Notes: generated from the sequence alone by a model not told the origin. 51,553 nt of DNA from Candidatus Omnitrophota bacterium (GCA_018826075.1 JAHKAJ010000026.1:1-51553); one strand, 5' to 3'. Shown: positions 8,042 to 15,607, numbered from the stretch's first letter. Translations and numbers: made by a program.

Positions 8042-9401
8042 CCTCGACAGCCTGATTATCGGAATTACTTTTTTCGGTATTGTCGGGTTTGTTTTTTTTA
8101 TTTACTCTATTGATTTTGCCCTGCTGGGTTTGATCCTGATCCTTTTTGTCTATGCCCGGTTTATAAGAAAGATCGACAACCTTCCCAATTATCTGGATTT
8201 ATCGATTCTGGCTGCGATCGGCCTGTTGATACCGCTTTTAACTATAGTTACTTTTCGGATCTCCGGCTACGGTATTATGGCTATCGGTTTTGCCATGCTG
8301 GTCACTCTGCTGTTTAATAATTTAGAGCTTTCCTTAATTTTTATAATTTTTATTACTTCTTTGAGTTCGGCTATCGACGGCGGTAACTTTAATTTAAGAA
8401 TAGCCTTATTTATCGGCGCTTTAACCGCGGCGATGTTTACTTTTCGGGCCCGGCGGCGTTTTCAGATCATTCGGGCCGGGTTAATCGCCGGAGTTATCCA
8501 GTTTGCAGTTGCCTTTCTTATGGAGCGGCAGCAAAGTTTTTTTGTTTTATCGGGAATAGATTTAAACCTTTTAAAGCTTTGCCTGCTTAACGGAGTTATT
8601 TCTTCAGGGGTGGTTTTAGGGTTTTTACCGGTGTTTGAATATATTTTTAAGGTGGTGACTAACGTTTCTTTGCTGGAGTTGTCTGATTTTAACCACCCTT
8701 TGCTGCGAAGGCTGATTTTAGAAGCTCCCGGGACCTACCAGCACTCTTTAGTAGTTGCCAATTTAAGCGAGGCAGCTGCTGAAGCCATTGGAGCTAACCC
8801 GCTCCTGGCCCGGGTCGGTTCCTATTACCATGATGTCGGTAAGATGCTCAAGCCCGATTACTTTGTTGAGAACCTGGTCAGTTACCGCGATGTCCATAAA
8901 AATTTAAAGCCTTCGATGAGTAAGCTGATTATTTTTAACCACGTAAAGGATGGGGTTGATTTAGCCAATAAATACCGCCTTAATCCCAAAATAATTGATT
9001 TTATCAGCCAACATCACGGCCGGACCCTGGTTTATTATTTTTATCAGCGGGCCAAAGAGCTTGAACCAGAAGGAATGCATGAAGAGGAGTATCGCTATCC
9101 CGGCCCCAAGCCTCAAATAAAGGAAACTGCCATAGTCGCCCTGGCTGACACCATCGAGGCGCTTTCGCGGACTCTGGAAGAACCCACTCCTTCGCGGATC
9201 GAGGAAATGGTCCGGGAAGTGGTCAGGAAACGCTTTATGGAAGGTGAGCTTGATGAGTGTAACCTTACTCTAAAAGACATTGAAAAAATTATCCAAAGTT
9301 TTACCCGTATGTTAAACGCTATCTTCCACACCCGAATAAACTATCCTAAGGATGAAAATCGAAATAACAAACCGCCAAAAAATAAAGAGAGTAAACCTTA
9401 A
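8010..9401 (+). CDS. Membrane HD-domain phosphohydrolase, PgpH/YqfF-like, short form
   Basis: Multi-span membrane protein with a cytoplasmic HD domain, most like the PgpH family whose characterised members hydrolyse cyclic di-AMP. Residues 15-220 contain about six to seven hydrophobic segments. The HD domain follows, with catalytic HD in SYYHDVGKM at about residue 275, and further HHGRT and ALADTIEAL motifs. It has 463 residues against about 700 for classical PgpH, because the large extracytoplasmic N-terminal domain is absent. It sits between phoH and ybeY exactly where yqfF sits in Firmicutes. The cyclic di-AMP substrate is inferred from family and context. Confidence 0.85.
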   Translation: MKLSIAKKEISLDSLIIGITFFGIVGFVFFIYSIDFALLGLILILFVYARFIRKIDNLPNYLDLSILAAIGLLIPLLTIVTFRISGYGIMAIGFAMLVTLLFNNLELSLIFIIFITSLSSAIDGGNFNLRIALFIGALTAAMFTFRARRRFQIIRAGLIAGVIQFAVAFLMERQQSFFVLSGIDLNLLKLCLLNGVISSGVVLGFLPVFEYIFKVVTNVSLLELSDFNHPLLRRLILEAPGTYQHSLVVANLSEAAAEAIGANPLLARVGSYYHDVGKMLKPDYFVENLVSYRDVHKNLKPSMSKLIIFNHVKDGVDLANKYRLNPKIIDFISQHHGRTLVYYFYQRAKELEPEGMHEEEYRYPGPKPQIKETAIVALADTIEALSRTLEEPTPSRIEEMVREVVRKRFMEGELDECNLTLKDIEKIIQSFTRMLNAIFHTRINYPKDENRNNKPPKNKESKP

Positions 9402-9771
9402 ACAGCTTCGCCGGTATTTAACTAAAACCGCCCGCTTGCTTTCGATTTCTGGTAAAAAAATATCTTTGCTCCTCTGCGATAATAAACTTATCACTGATTT
9501 GAACCAACGCTATTTCAAGAAGGCTCGACCTACTGATGTCATCGCTTTTAACCTTTCTGATTGTTTTGACCCGGATTATTTAGGAGAAGTAGTGGTTTCG
9601 GTAGAGGAGGCAGTTAAGGTTTCCGGGCAGCTAGATTTACCCTGGCAGGAAGAACTACTGCTTTATTGCGTTCACGGGGTTTTACACCTTCTTGGTTATG
9701 ACGACCGTAGTAAAATAAAGCGTGCGGCAATGGAGAAAAAGCAGCTTCAGATAATGAGGGTTATAAAATAA
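9352..9771 (+). CDS. ybeY: Endoribonuclease YbeY
   Basis: Zinc-dependent endoribonuclease that works in 16S rRNA maturation and ribosome quality control. Its 139 residues are near the normal length. The metal motif reads HGVLHLLGYDD at about residues 108-118; the usual third ligand His is Asp here, so the zinc site is His-His-Asp. It overlaps the HD-protein gene by 50 bp, and its stop codon shares bases with the recO start (TAATG), indicating translational coupling. Its place after phoH supports the call. Confidence 0.92.
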   Translation: MKIEITNRQKIKRVNLKQLRRYLTKTARLLSISGKKISLLLCDNKLITDLNQRYFKKARPTDVIAFNLSDCFDPDYLGEVVVSVEEAVKVSGQLDLPWQEELLLYCVHGVLHLLGYDDRSKIKRAAMEKKQLQIMRVIK

Positions 9772-10511
9772 TGGTTCAAAAGGATTTAGGTTTTGTTTTA
9801 AAACGCTATAATTTCCGGGAAACCAGCCTGATCGCCAGCATCTATACTGAAAAGTTTGGCAAGATCCGCGGTATCTTAAAGGGGTTCTATACCAATAAAC
9901 GTGAGTTTTCCTCGCCGATAGATATTTTCAGCCTTAATGAATTTGTTTTTTACCCTAAAAAGAGCGAGATCTGGCTAATCGCCCACGCTGATATTATTTC
10001 CGATTATGATTTTTTACGTTCGGATTTAGCCAAGGCCAAAGTAGCCGGCAGAATCTTTAATTTTATTGAACGGACGATCGAGATCTGGGATTCAAATCCC
10101 TATATTTTTAATTTGATAAAGAATTGTCTGGATTTATTGGGTAAAGATATTACCGTAGGGGCGACCCGGCGGGTCGCCCCTACATTGACCCTTTGTATCT
10201 TTTTGATTAAATTTCTCACTCTTTCCGGGTTTAAGCCCGAACTTAACCATTGTATCAGCTGTCAGGCCCTGCTTAAGCAGGAAAACGCCTTTAGCGTTGC
10301 CCGGGGCGGTTTTGTCTGCCCGCAGTGCCGCAATAAATTAAGCGATATCCGGGTTTTAAGCCAGCAGGCCTCACGCTGCATCAATTATATCCAGAACAGC
10401 GACTTTGATTTGATCAACCGTTTGCAGATCCCGGCTAAATGCCAGGAAGAAGTCTCGGCGGTCTTACGAAGCTTCACCGCTTACCACTTCGAAGCCGACT
10501 ATTTGTCTTAA
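9771..10511 (+). CDS. recO: DNA repair protein RecO, carrying an in-frame palindrome
   Basis: RecO loads RecA with RecR during recombinational repair. The N-terminal OB-fold begins KDLGFVLKRYNFRETSLI, and a zinc finger is formed by CISC and CPQC at about residues 162-186. The 246 residues are typical. A GTAG-type palindrome (10155-10183) lies inside the coding sequence and is translated as VGATRRVAP at residues 129-137, in the helical region before the zinc finger, without breaking the frame. The ATG overlaps the ybeY stop codon. Confidence 0.93.
   Translation: MVQKDLGFVLKRYNFRETSLIASIYTEKFGKIRGILKGFYTNKREFSSPIDIFSLNEFVFYPKKSEIWLIAHADIISDYDFLRSDLAKAKVAGRIFNFIERTIEIWDSNPYIFNLIKNCLDLLGKDITVGATRRVAPTLTLCIFLIKFLTLSGFKPELNHCISCQALLKQENAFSVARGGFVCPQCRNKLSDIRVLSQQASRCINYIQNSDFDLINRLQIPAKCQEEVSAVLRSFTAYHFEADYLS
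10155..10183. repeat. GTAG-type palindrome inside recO
   Basis: Perfect 14-bp arms (10155-10168 and 10170-10183) around one base. The arms read GTAGGGGCGACCCG and its complement. It is the reverse complement of the intergenic copy at 46937-46965. It is read through in the V-G-A codon phase. Confidence 0.95.
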
Positions 10512-10532
10512 ACAAAAAGGTCGCACCTATTT

Positions 10533-11102
10533 ATGAGCGAGCAGAAACTGATCAGACGTTGCCTTAAAGAAGATAAAAAAGCTTGGGGTATATTTATCGA
10601 TAAATACTCTAAGTTAGTCTACTGGGCTATACAAAGATGTTTAGGCTTAAGTAATTTTAAATCTAACCAGGCTGATATTGACGATATATTTCAGGAAGTT
10701 TTTTTATCTATTCTTAAAGACCGAAAATTGACTCAAGTGAAAGATCCGAAAAGCCTTTCCGGTTGGGTAGCCAGGGTAGCTTCCAGCCGGAGCATTGATT
10801 TTATCCGTCAGAAAATCAACTGCCGAGAAGATCTGGTTTTGGATAAAATAGTATTTAGAAATGATACTTTAGAACCAGATTTTTTTATCCGGGATAGCGC
10901 TGATCTGGTAAAAGAGATTATTGATAGCCTGCCGGATAAGGAGAGAAAAATTATTTCTCTGAATTTGCTTGAAGGAAAGACTCATAAAGAGATCGCCGCA
11001 GATTTAGCTATACCGTTGAATACGGTTTCTACGATAATCTCGCGGACTAAAGAAAAAGTCAAACAGGCGTTACAAAATAGAGGGATCGATGAAAATTTTT
11101 GA
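10533..11102 (+). CDS. ECF-type RNA polymerase sigma factor
   Basis: Alternative sigma factor of the extracytoplasmic-function class, 189 residues. Region 2 spans about residues 10-95 (FIDKYSKLVYWAI, DIDDIFQEVFLSIL, SLSGWVARVASSRSIDFIRQ). Region 4 spans about 128-180 (IDSLPDKERKIISLNLLEGK, then HKEIAADLAIPLNTVSTIIS). It starts 21 nt after recO and may be carried by that operon. A small two-span membrane protein follows after 53 nt. No classical anti-sigma factor with a zinc-binding HxxxCxxC motif was recognised. The repeated TGAAAG-N17-CGTCTATAT motif just downstream is a candidate target, by inference. Confidence 0.93.
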   Translation: MSEQKLIRRCLKEDKKAWGIFIDKYSKLVYWAIQRCLGLSNFKSNQADIDDIFQEVFLSILKDRKLTQVKDPKSLSGWVARVASSRSIDFIRQKINCREDLVLDKIVFRNDTLEPDFFIRDSADLVKEIIDSLPDKERKIISLNLLEGKTHKEIAADLAIPLNTVSTIISRTKEKVKQALQNRGIDENF

Positions 11103-11108
11103 AATAAT

Positions 11109-11140
11109 TGAAAGAAACTGTCAAGTTGTTGCGTCTATAT
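11109..11140 (+). promoter_or_regulatory. Candidate ECF promoter P1
   Basis: TGAAAG (11109-11114), 17 nt, then CGTCTATAT (11132-11140). The same two boxes with the same spacing occur at 11623 and 12501. Boxes of the GAAA/CGTC kind are typical of ECF sigma factors, and an ECF gene ends 6 nt upstream. The following gene has a strong AGGAGG at 11147-11152. Confidence 0.5.
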
Positions 11141-11155
11141 AAGTAGAGGAGGAAT

Positions 11156-11506
11156 ATGGACAGAATTGAAGAACTGATTAAGAATTATCTGGTTGCTTCT
11201 GAATCCAGGAAAGCCAAACTTAAGCCAGTGCCCAAAGAATTAATCGATAAAACTAAAACCCGGCTGGGTATACCTAAAACTAAGTCAAAGGTCGGCAGCT
11301 ATGCTTTAATTGCCGCGGCCATTGCTTTTGTTTTTTCCTTTATTTTTCCTAAATACTTTATGCAATGTTTAGTAGTTACGCTTATCTTCGGTATCCGCTG
11401 GGCTTTAAACTCAGAAGGCGGCCGTACCCTGATCATGGTGCTTGATTCTTGGCGTCACCACTCCCAGGAAAAAGATGAAGAAATCTCCCACCGCCTCAAA
11501 AGATAA
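11156..11506 (+). CDS. Small predicted membrane protein, unknown function
   Basis: Not recognised. The 116 residues have a charged N-terminal half (residues 1-45), then two adjacent hydrophobic segments at about 47-62 (SYALIAAAIAFVFSFI) and 67-82 (YFMQCLVVTLIFGIRW). The tail is polar, ending SRR-like and basic (HSQEKDEEISHRLKR). AGGAGG lies just upstream of the ATG. Its position directly behind an ECF sigma gene and a candidate ECF promoter suggests a regulator or envelope target of that sigma factor. No anti-sigma motif is visible, so this remains inference. Confidence 0.7.
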   Translation: MDRIEELIKNYLVASESRKAKLKPVPKELIDKTKTRLGIPKTKSKVGSYALIAAAIAFVFSFIFPKYFMQCLVVTLIFGIRWALNSEGGRTLIMVLDSWRHHSQEKDEEISHRLKR

Positions 11507-11513
11507 CCAATCC

Positions 11514-11560
11514 TTCCGACCCCGGCTCGGAAAGATTTGTCCGACCCCGGCTCGGAAAAA
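11514..11560. repeat. REP dimer 1
   Basis: Two direct copies of TCCGACCCCGGCTCGGAAA separated by GATTTG. Each copy has self-complementary ends (TCCGA/TCGGA). The same dimer recurs at 11666, 12392 and, as a variant, 35657. Confidence 0.9.
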
Positions 11561-11622
11561 TAGGTCAACCGCTCCTTTATTTTCAAGCCTTTTTCTCTTT
11601 TCATAAAAAAAGTTAAAATTTT

Positions 11623-11654
11623 TGAAAGAATTTAGCCTCCTCAAGCGTCTATAT
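11623..11654 (+). promoter_or_regulatory. Candidate ECF promoter P2, upstream of the RAYT gene
   Basis: TGAAAG (11623-11628), 17 nt, CGTCTATAT (11646-11654), inside the left direct repeat. It would drive the transposase, with REP dimer 2 lying in the 5' leader. Because it belongs to the duplication, it is not independent of P3. Confidence 0.45.
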
Positions 11655-11665
11655 ATATGAAGGGT

Positions 11666-11713
11666 TTGTCCGACCCCGGCTCGGAAAGATTTGTCCGACC
11701 CCGGCTCGGAAAA
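11666..11713. repeat. REP dimer 2, directly before the RAYT gene
   Basis: Two copies of TTGTCCGACCCCGGCTCGGA, the second ending 13 nt before the transposase ATG. The transposase ribosome binding site AAGGAGGGG (11715-11723) follows immediately. Confidence 0.9.
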
Positions 11714-11726
11714 AAAGGAGGGGTAA

Positions 11727-12386
11727 ATGCCAGTGAGAAAAATTCCTTTGGCGATAGGTGAAACTTATCATATTTTGTCTAAGAGTATAGCCGGCTATAC
11801 GATTTTTCGGGATGATAAAGAGTGCGAAAGGATGAGAGCTTTATTTAAATATTACCAAGTGGAAAATCCAGCTTTTAAATTTTCTGTTTTTTTCAATGCG
11901 AAAAATCAACAGAAATTTAATCAAAAATATTCAGTTTCTAAAGAAAAATTAGTGGAAGTAATTTGTTACTGCATTATGCCTACCCATATCCATTTAGTTT
12001 TGCAACAATTAAGGAAAGATGGTGTTGTCCAATATATGAATAATATTTTAAATAGTTATTCCCACTATTTTAATATTAAAACCGGAAGAAAAGGTCCCTT
12101 GTGGGAGTCTAGGTTTAGCAATGTGCTGGTAGAGACTGATGAGCAGCTAGCGCATCTAACGAGATATATTCATTTAAATCCAACAACGGCTTATTTGGTT
12201 AGTAAACCTCAAAATTGGTCATTTTCTTCTTATCAGGAATTCTTAGGCCTGATAAAGGAAGGTCAGGGATTATGTAATTATTCTGAATTAATGCATGTTG
12301 TGCCTGAAAGTTACCCGGAATTCGTAAATTCACAGATAGATTATCAGCGCGAGTTAGCCGACATCAAAAGGCTATTTTTAGAATAA
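11727..12386 (+). CDS. REP-associated tyrosine transposase (RAYT, Y1/IS200-like domain)
   Basis: HUH-type single-strand transposase of the REP-associated group. The N-terminus MPVRKIPLAIGETYHILSKS is typical of these small proteins. The HUH motif is visible as MPTHIHLVLQQ at about residues 88-98. The nucleophile Tyr lies in the C-terminal helix region around RYIHLNPTTAYLV (about 141-153), and WSFSSYQEFLG follows as in other RAYTs. It has 219 residues and an intact frame. REP dimers stand on both sides and the whole unit lies between 150-bp direct repeats. RAYTs are usually single-copy and domesticated; here flanking duplications suggest movement. Confidence 0.9.
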   Translation: MPVRKIPLAIGETYHILSKSIAGYTIFRDDKECERMRALFKYYQVENPAFKFSVFFNAKNQQKFNQKYSVSKEKLVEVICYCIMPTHIHLVLQQLRKDGVVQYMNNILNSYSHYFNIKTGRKGPLWESRFSNVLVETDEQLAHLTRYIHLNPTTAYLVSKPQNWSFSSYQEFLGLIKEGQGLCNYSELMHVVPESYPEFVNSQIDYQRELADIKRLFLE

Positions 12387-12391
12387 TTTCC

Positions 12392-12438
12392 TTCCGACCC
12401 CGGCTCGGAAAGATTTGTCCGACCCCGGCTCGGAAAAA
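12392..12438. repeat. REP dimer 3, directly after the RAYT gene
   Basis: Same two-unit structure and GATTTG spacer as REP dimer 1. Confidence 0.9.
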
Positions 12439-12500
12439 TAGGTCAACCGTTCCTTTATTTTCAAGCCTTTTTCTCTTTTCATAAAAAAAGTTAAAATTTT

Positions 12501-12532
12501 TGAAAGAATTTAGCCTTCTTATACGTCTATAT
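12501..12532 (+). promoter_or_regulatory. Candidate ECF promoter P3, upstream of spoVG-dprA-comM
   Basis: TGAAAG (12501-12506), 17 nt, CGTCTATAT (12524-12532). It would give a leader of about 75 nt before spoVG. Confidence 0.45.
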
Positions 12533-12610
12533 AGATGAGAGGAGTTAAAAGGTATTATAAAATGTAATTTGAAAAAAATAGGGTTTTGTGGGTAAAAAAG
12601 GAGGTGGTTT

Positions 12611-12877
12611 ATGGTTTTAGAGTTTAAGGTTGCCAGGCTTCACAAGCTTGAGGGGGATGGTCCAACTAAAGCTTTTTGTGATCTGGCTATCTCGGATGAG
12701 TTTCTGGTAAAGGGGTTTAGGGTAGTCGAAGGTAAGAATGGTTTGTTTGTGGGTTTGCCTCGCCAAGCTACCAAAAACGGAAAGTGGTTTGACCAGGTTT
12801 TGCCTTTGACTGATGCAGCTCGGGAGTCTATCAACGAAGCTGTTTTAGCAGCCTATGAAGATAGTAACAATCAATAG
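12611..12877 (+). CDS. spoVG: SpoVG family protein
   Basis: Small SpoVG-type protein, 88 residues. Family members in Firmicutes and spirochaetes bind DNA or RNA and affect division and gene regulation. The pattern CDLAISDEFLVKGFRVVEGK followed by NGLFVGLPRQ and PLTDAARESINEAVLAAYED matches the family well. A strong AAGGAGGTGG lies at 12599-12608. It overlaps dprA by 23 bp, so the two are probably co-translated. Its role in this organism is not known. Confidence 0.9.
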   Translation: MVLEFKVARLHKLEGDGPTKAFCDLAISDEFLVKGFRVVEGKNGLFVGLPRQATKNGKWFDQVLPLTDAARESINEAVLAAYEDSNNQ

Positions 12878-13712
12878 TTCAAAGTATCCCTGCTTGCTTA
12901 AAGGTATTCACCAGCCGCCAGAGTCGCTTTATTATAAAGGTAGATGGCGCGAAGGTATTTTTAAGTGCTGCTTAGCTGTGGTCGGCGCAAGAGCGATGAC
13001 CAGCTATGGCCGTAGAGTCACCGATGAATTAGTGTCTAAAGTGGCAGAAGCAGGGGTGACTATTGTTTCAGGGTTTATGTATGGGGTCGATGCCCAAGCC
13101 CATCGGGCAGCTCTTTCGGTAGACGGAAAGACCATTGCCGTGATGCCTTGCGGCATTGACCTCATCCATCCTGAATATCAGGACGAGCTTTACCGGCAGA
13201 TTTTAACTAAAAACGGCCTTATCATTTCAGAGATCGAAGGTAGTTCTCCTCCCGGACTTTGGACTTACCCACGGAGAAACCGGATCGTAGCTGGATTGTC
13301 TCAGGCAACTTTAGTGGTTGAGGCTGGTTTAAAGAGTGGCTCTTTGATTACGGCTGATTTAACCAAAAGATTTGGCCGTAAACTTTTTGTCGTTCCCGGC
13401 CCGCTGACCAGTTCAGTTTCTCAAGGCACTTTGCAGTTGATTAAGGAAGGGGCTAGTATGGTAACCAGCGCAGATGATATTTTAGAGGTTTATGGATTAA
13501 AATCCACAGGAGCATACGGTGCTGGGCCGCGGCAAAAAAATTTAAATTTCCTAGAGCGGAAAATTATTGAAAAATTAGCCCAGGAGCCAAGAGAAATCGA
13601 CGTTTTGTCTCGCCTGGTACATACTGCATCCGCTAATTTGGGAGCCACGCTTTCGCTTATGCAGTTACGCGGTTTAGTCAATGAAGAAGAAGGTAAATAT
13701 TATGTTAGTTAA
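12855..13712 (+). CDS. dprA: DNA-processing protein DprA
   Basis: Protects incoming single-stranded DNA during natural transformation and loads RecA. The Rossmann-like domain carries AVVGARAMTSYG and SGFMYGVDAQAHRAAL (about residue 72), then YPRRNRIVAGLS and EAGLKSGSLITADL. A C-terminal winged-helix domain begins at about residue 228 (LNFLERKIIEKLAQEPREID). The 285 residues make it a short form lacking the N-terminal SAM-like domain. It overlaps spoVG at its start and the first possible start of comM at its end. Confidence 0.95.
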   Translation: MKIVTINSSKYPCLLKGIHQPPESLYYKGRWREGIFKCCLAVVGARAMTSYGRRVTDELVSKVAEAGVTIVSGFMYGVDAQAHRAALSVDGKTIAVMPCGIDLIHPEYQDELYRQILTKNGLIISEIEGSSPPGLWTYPRRNRIVAGLSQATLVVEAGLKSGSLITADLTKRFGRKLFVVPGPLTSSVSQGTLQLIKEGASMVTSADDILEVYGLKSTGAYGAGPRQKNLNFLERKIIEKLAQEPREIDVLSRLVHTASANLGATLSLMQLRGLVNEEEGKYYVS

Positions 13713-15234
13713 AGTTCCTTCGGCTTTGAATTTGGGGTTAGAGACTTTGGCTATGGAGGTAGAAGTAAATGTGGCCAGTAGAGGATTACCGGCTTTCGAG
13801 ATTGTGGGTTTACCTACCAAGACTGTGGCTGAGAGTAAAGAGAGAGTCAAGACTGCAATTGTAAATTCGAATATTGAATTTCCTTCCCGAAGGATCGTGG
13901 TTAATTTAGCTCCGGCTGATGTGCCTAAACAGGGTTCTTTTTATGATTTACCGATAGCGGTAGGCATTTTAACCGCAGTTACCGGTTGTCCACTGCCTAA
14001 AAAAAGCCTATTTTTTGGTGAGCTTTCTTTGGACGGGACTTTGCGTCACACCAGAGGCGCTTTATTGCTAGCATTATTTGCCAAAGAGAGAGGAATTAAA
14101 AATATTTTTATCCCCAAGCTTTCAGCAAACGAAGCAGCTATTATCAAGGGAGTTAATATCTATCCGATAGATAGCCTTAATCAACTATTGCTTTTTCTTT
14201 GCGGGCAAATCGATATTAAGCCGGCAACGCATTGTTTAGGCCAGCAACCTTGTATTTCAGCAGAATTTGATATGTCCGAAATTTTAGGCCAGGAACGGGC
14301 CAAGCGGGCAATAGAAATCGCCGCCGCCGGAGGACATAACCTTTTTATGGTTGGCAGCCCCGGTTCGGGCAAAACCATGTTGGCTCGAGCCTTTTCGGGA
14401 ATACTGCCTTTATTGAATGATAAAGAAACTTTGGAAGTGACTAAGATTTATTCTGCTTCCGGGCTGATCCCACCATTAGGCTCAGTGATCAGAACCCGTC
14501 CTTTCCGTTCTCCACACCATACCATTTCCGACGCCGGGCTTATTGGCGGAGGAAGCCATATCAGGCCTGGCGAAATCAGCTTAGCCCATCGAGGTGTGTT
14601 ATTTCTTGATGAGTTTAATGAATTTTCGCGAATGGCCCTAGAGACCTTAAGACAACCTTTGGAAGACGGCCGGATAACTATTTGCCGCAGCCGGGAGAAA
14701 AGCACTTTTCCCTGTCAGTTCATTCTTTTAGCTTCAGCCAATCCTTGTCCTTGCGGGTATTTGTATCATCCTAAAAAAGTCTGCATTTGCCGGCCGCGGG
14801 AAATAGAAAGGTATCGAAAAAAGATTTCCGGCCCGATTTTAGACCGTATAGACCTTTGCCTTGAAGTACCGGTAGTAAACGTTAAAGAGCTTTCCGGCGA
14901 TGAAACAGTGAGAAAAACGTTGGAGCCTTCAGAACTAATAGCTCAAAGGGTAATCAGGGCCAGAGAAGTTCAAGCTAAAAGATTTATTAAAGAAGGTATT
15001 TACACTAACGCTGAAATGCGCAATAGGCAGATTAAAAAATATTGCCGGCTTTGTGATGTGGTGACTGAAATTTTAATTAAGGCTGGCATGAATTTTAATC
15101 TTTCAGCCCGTTCTTTTTTTAAAATGATCCGAGTGGCCCGGACTATCGCCGATTTAGAAGACAGCCAGGAAATAGAGGTTTCTCATATGGCCGAAGCTTT
15201 GCAGTACCGTCTACGTGAAAATAAAAATGGATAA
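13702..15234 (+). CDS. comM: YifB/ComM family Mg-chelatase-like AAA+ ATPase
   Basis: AAA+ ATPase of the ComM family; characterised ComM is a helicase promoting branch migration during natural transformation. The N-terminal domain shows RGLPAFEIVGLPTKTVAESK. Walker A (GSPGSGKTML) is at about residues 218-227, GVLFLDEFNEF is the Walker B region, and a Cys-rich segment CPCGYLYHPKKVCICRPRE follows. The ATG at 13702 was chosen because the protein then starts MLVKVPSALN as in relatives, with AAGG about 8 nt upstream; an in-frame ATG at 13681 would overlap dprA more. Length is 510 residues. It is coupled to dprA and yraN. Confidence 0.94.
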   Translation: MLVKVPSALNLGLETLAMEVEVNVASRGLPAFEIVGLPTKTVAESKERVKTAIVNSNIEFPSRRIVVNLAPADVPKQGSFYDLPIAVGILTAVTGCPLPKKSLFFGELSLDGTLRHTRGALLLALFAKERGIKNIFIPKLSANEAAIIKGVNIYPIDSLNQLLLFLCGQIDIKPATHCLGQQPCISAEFDMSEILGQERAKRAIEIAAAGGHNLFMVGSPGSGKTMLARAFSGILPLLNDKETLEVTKIYSASGLIPPLGSVIRTRPFRSPHHTISDAGLIGGGSHIRPGEISLAHRGVLFLDEFNEFSRMALETLRQPLEDGRITICRSREKSTFPCQFILLASANPCPCGYLYHPKKVCICRPREIERYRKKISGPILDRIDLCLEVPVVNVKELSGDETVRKTLEPSELIAQRVIRAREVQAKRFIKEGIYTNAEMRNRQIKKYCRLCDVVTEILIKAGMNFNLSARSFFKMIRVARTIADLEDSQEIEVSHMAEALQYRLRENKNG

Positions 15235-15583
15235 CCTTAAAATCGGTTATTTAGGAGAACAAATTGCCAGAGGTTATTTGCAGAAAAGAGGCTATAAGAT
15301 CATCGAGCAGAACCATCGGACCAGATATTGCGAAATTGACCTGATTGTCCGGGATAAAAAAACTTTGATTTTTGTTGAGGTAAAGACCAAAGCTGGAGAG
15401 GAGTTCGGTTCGCCGGAAGAAGCAATCACTACCCGTAAAATAAAGCGGCTTTGCCGCGGCGCCTTGGCTTACGCTATTAGCAAGGGATATCTAGGCGCTT
15501 ACAGGCTAGATGCGGTTTGTATTGTTTTGGATCAGGCCGGCGATCCTCAACGCATCAAACACTACAAAAATATCACTATTTGA
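15227..15583 (+). CDS. yraN: YraN family (UPF0102) putative nuclease
   Basis: Small restriction-endonuclease-fold protein, commonly encoded beside comM and dprA. The start of the fold is NLKIGYLGEQIARGYLQKRG. The putative metal site is the family pattern CEIDLIVRD plus FVEVKTK. Using ATG at 15227 gives 118 residues beginning MDNLKIGYLGEQ; ATG at 15215 is an alternative and overlaps comM further. The biochemical function of the family is poorly defined. Confidence 0.9.
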   Translation: MDNLKIGYLGEQIARGYLQKRGYKIIEQNHRTRYCEIDLIVRDKKTLIFVEVKTKAGEEFGSPEEAITTRKIKRLCRGALAYAISKGYLGAYRLDAVCIVLDQAGDPQRIKHYKNITI

Positions 15584-15607
15584 ATAATCCTTTCCGGGTG
15601 TTATAAT
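15580..15607 (+). promoter_or_regulatory. Candidate sigma70 promoter of the first pseudopilin
   Basis: TTGAAT (15580-15585), 16 bp, TATAAT (15602-15607). The ATG at 15614 follows the -10 box by only 6 nt, so the transcript would begin at or beside the start codon. Confidence 0.6.

Larger units (their letters stand above)
11511..11660. repeat. 150-bp direct repeat, left copy, flanking the RAYT gene
   Basis: Aligns without gaps to 12389-12538, with about six mismatches counted by eye. It contains a REP dimer (11514-11560), an AT-rich stretch and candidate ECF promoter P2. It fills most of the 220 nt between the membrane-protein gene and the transposase; there is no gene in that gap. Confidence 0.9.
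12389..12538. repeat. 150-bp direct repeat, right copy
   Basis: Near-identical to 11511-11660. It begins 3 nt after the transposase stop codon and includes REP dimer 3 and candidate promoter P3. The remaining 72 nt up to spoVG hold its ribosome binding site and no gene. Confidence 0.9.

Noticed and set aside
11514..12438. REP dimers around the RAYT as a small CRISPR array
   Set aside because: Units are about 19 bp with a constant 6-7 nt spacer and come only in pairs; no variable spacers and no cas genes.
13497..13530. Possible decayed GTAG palindrome in dprA (STGAYGAGP)
   Set aside because: The text resembles the VGA...AP pattern, but only AGCA/TGCT pair and the GTAGGGGCG end is absent.
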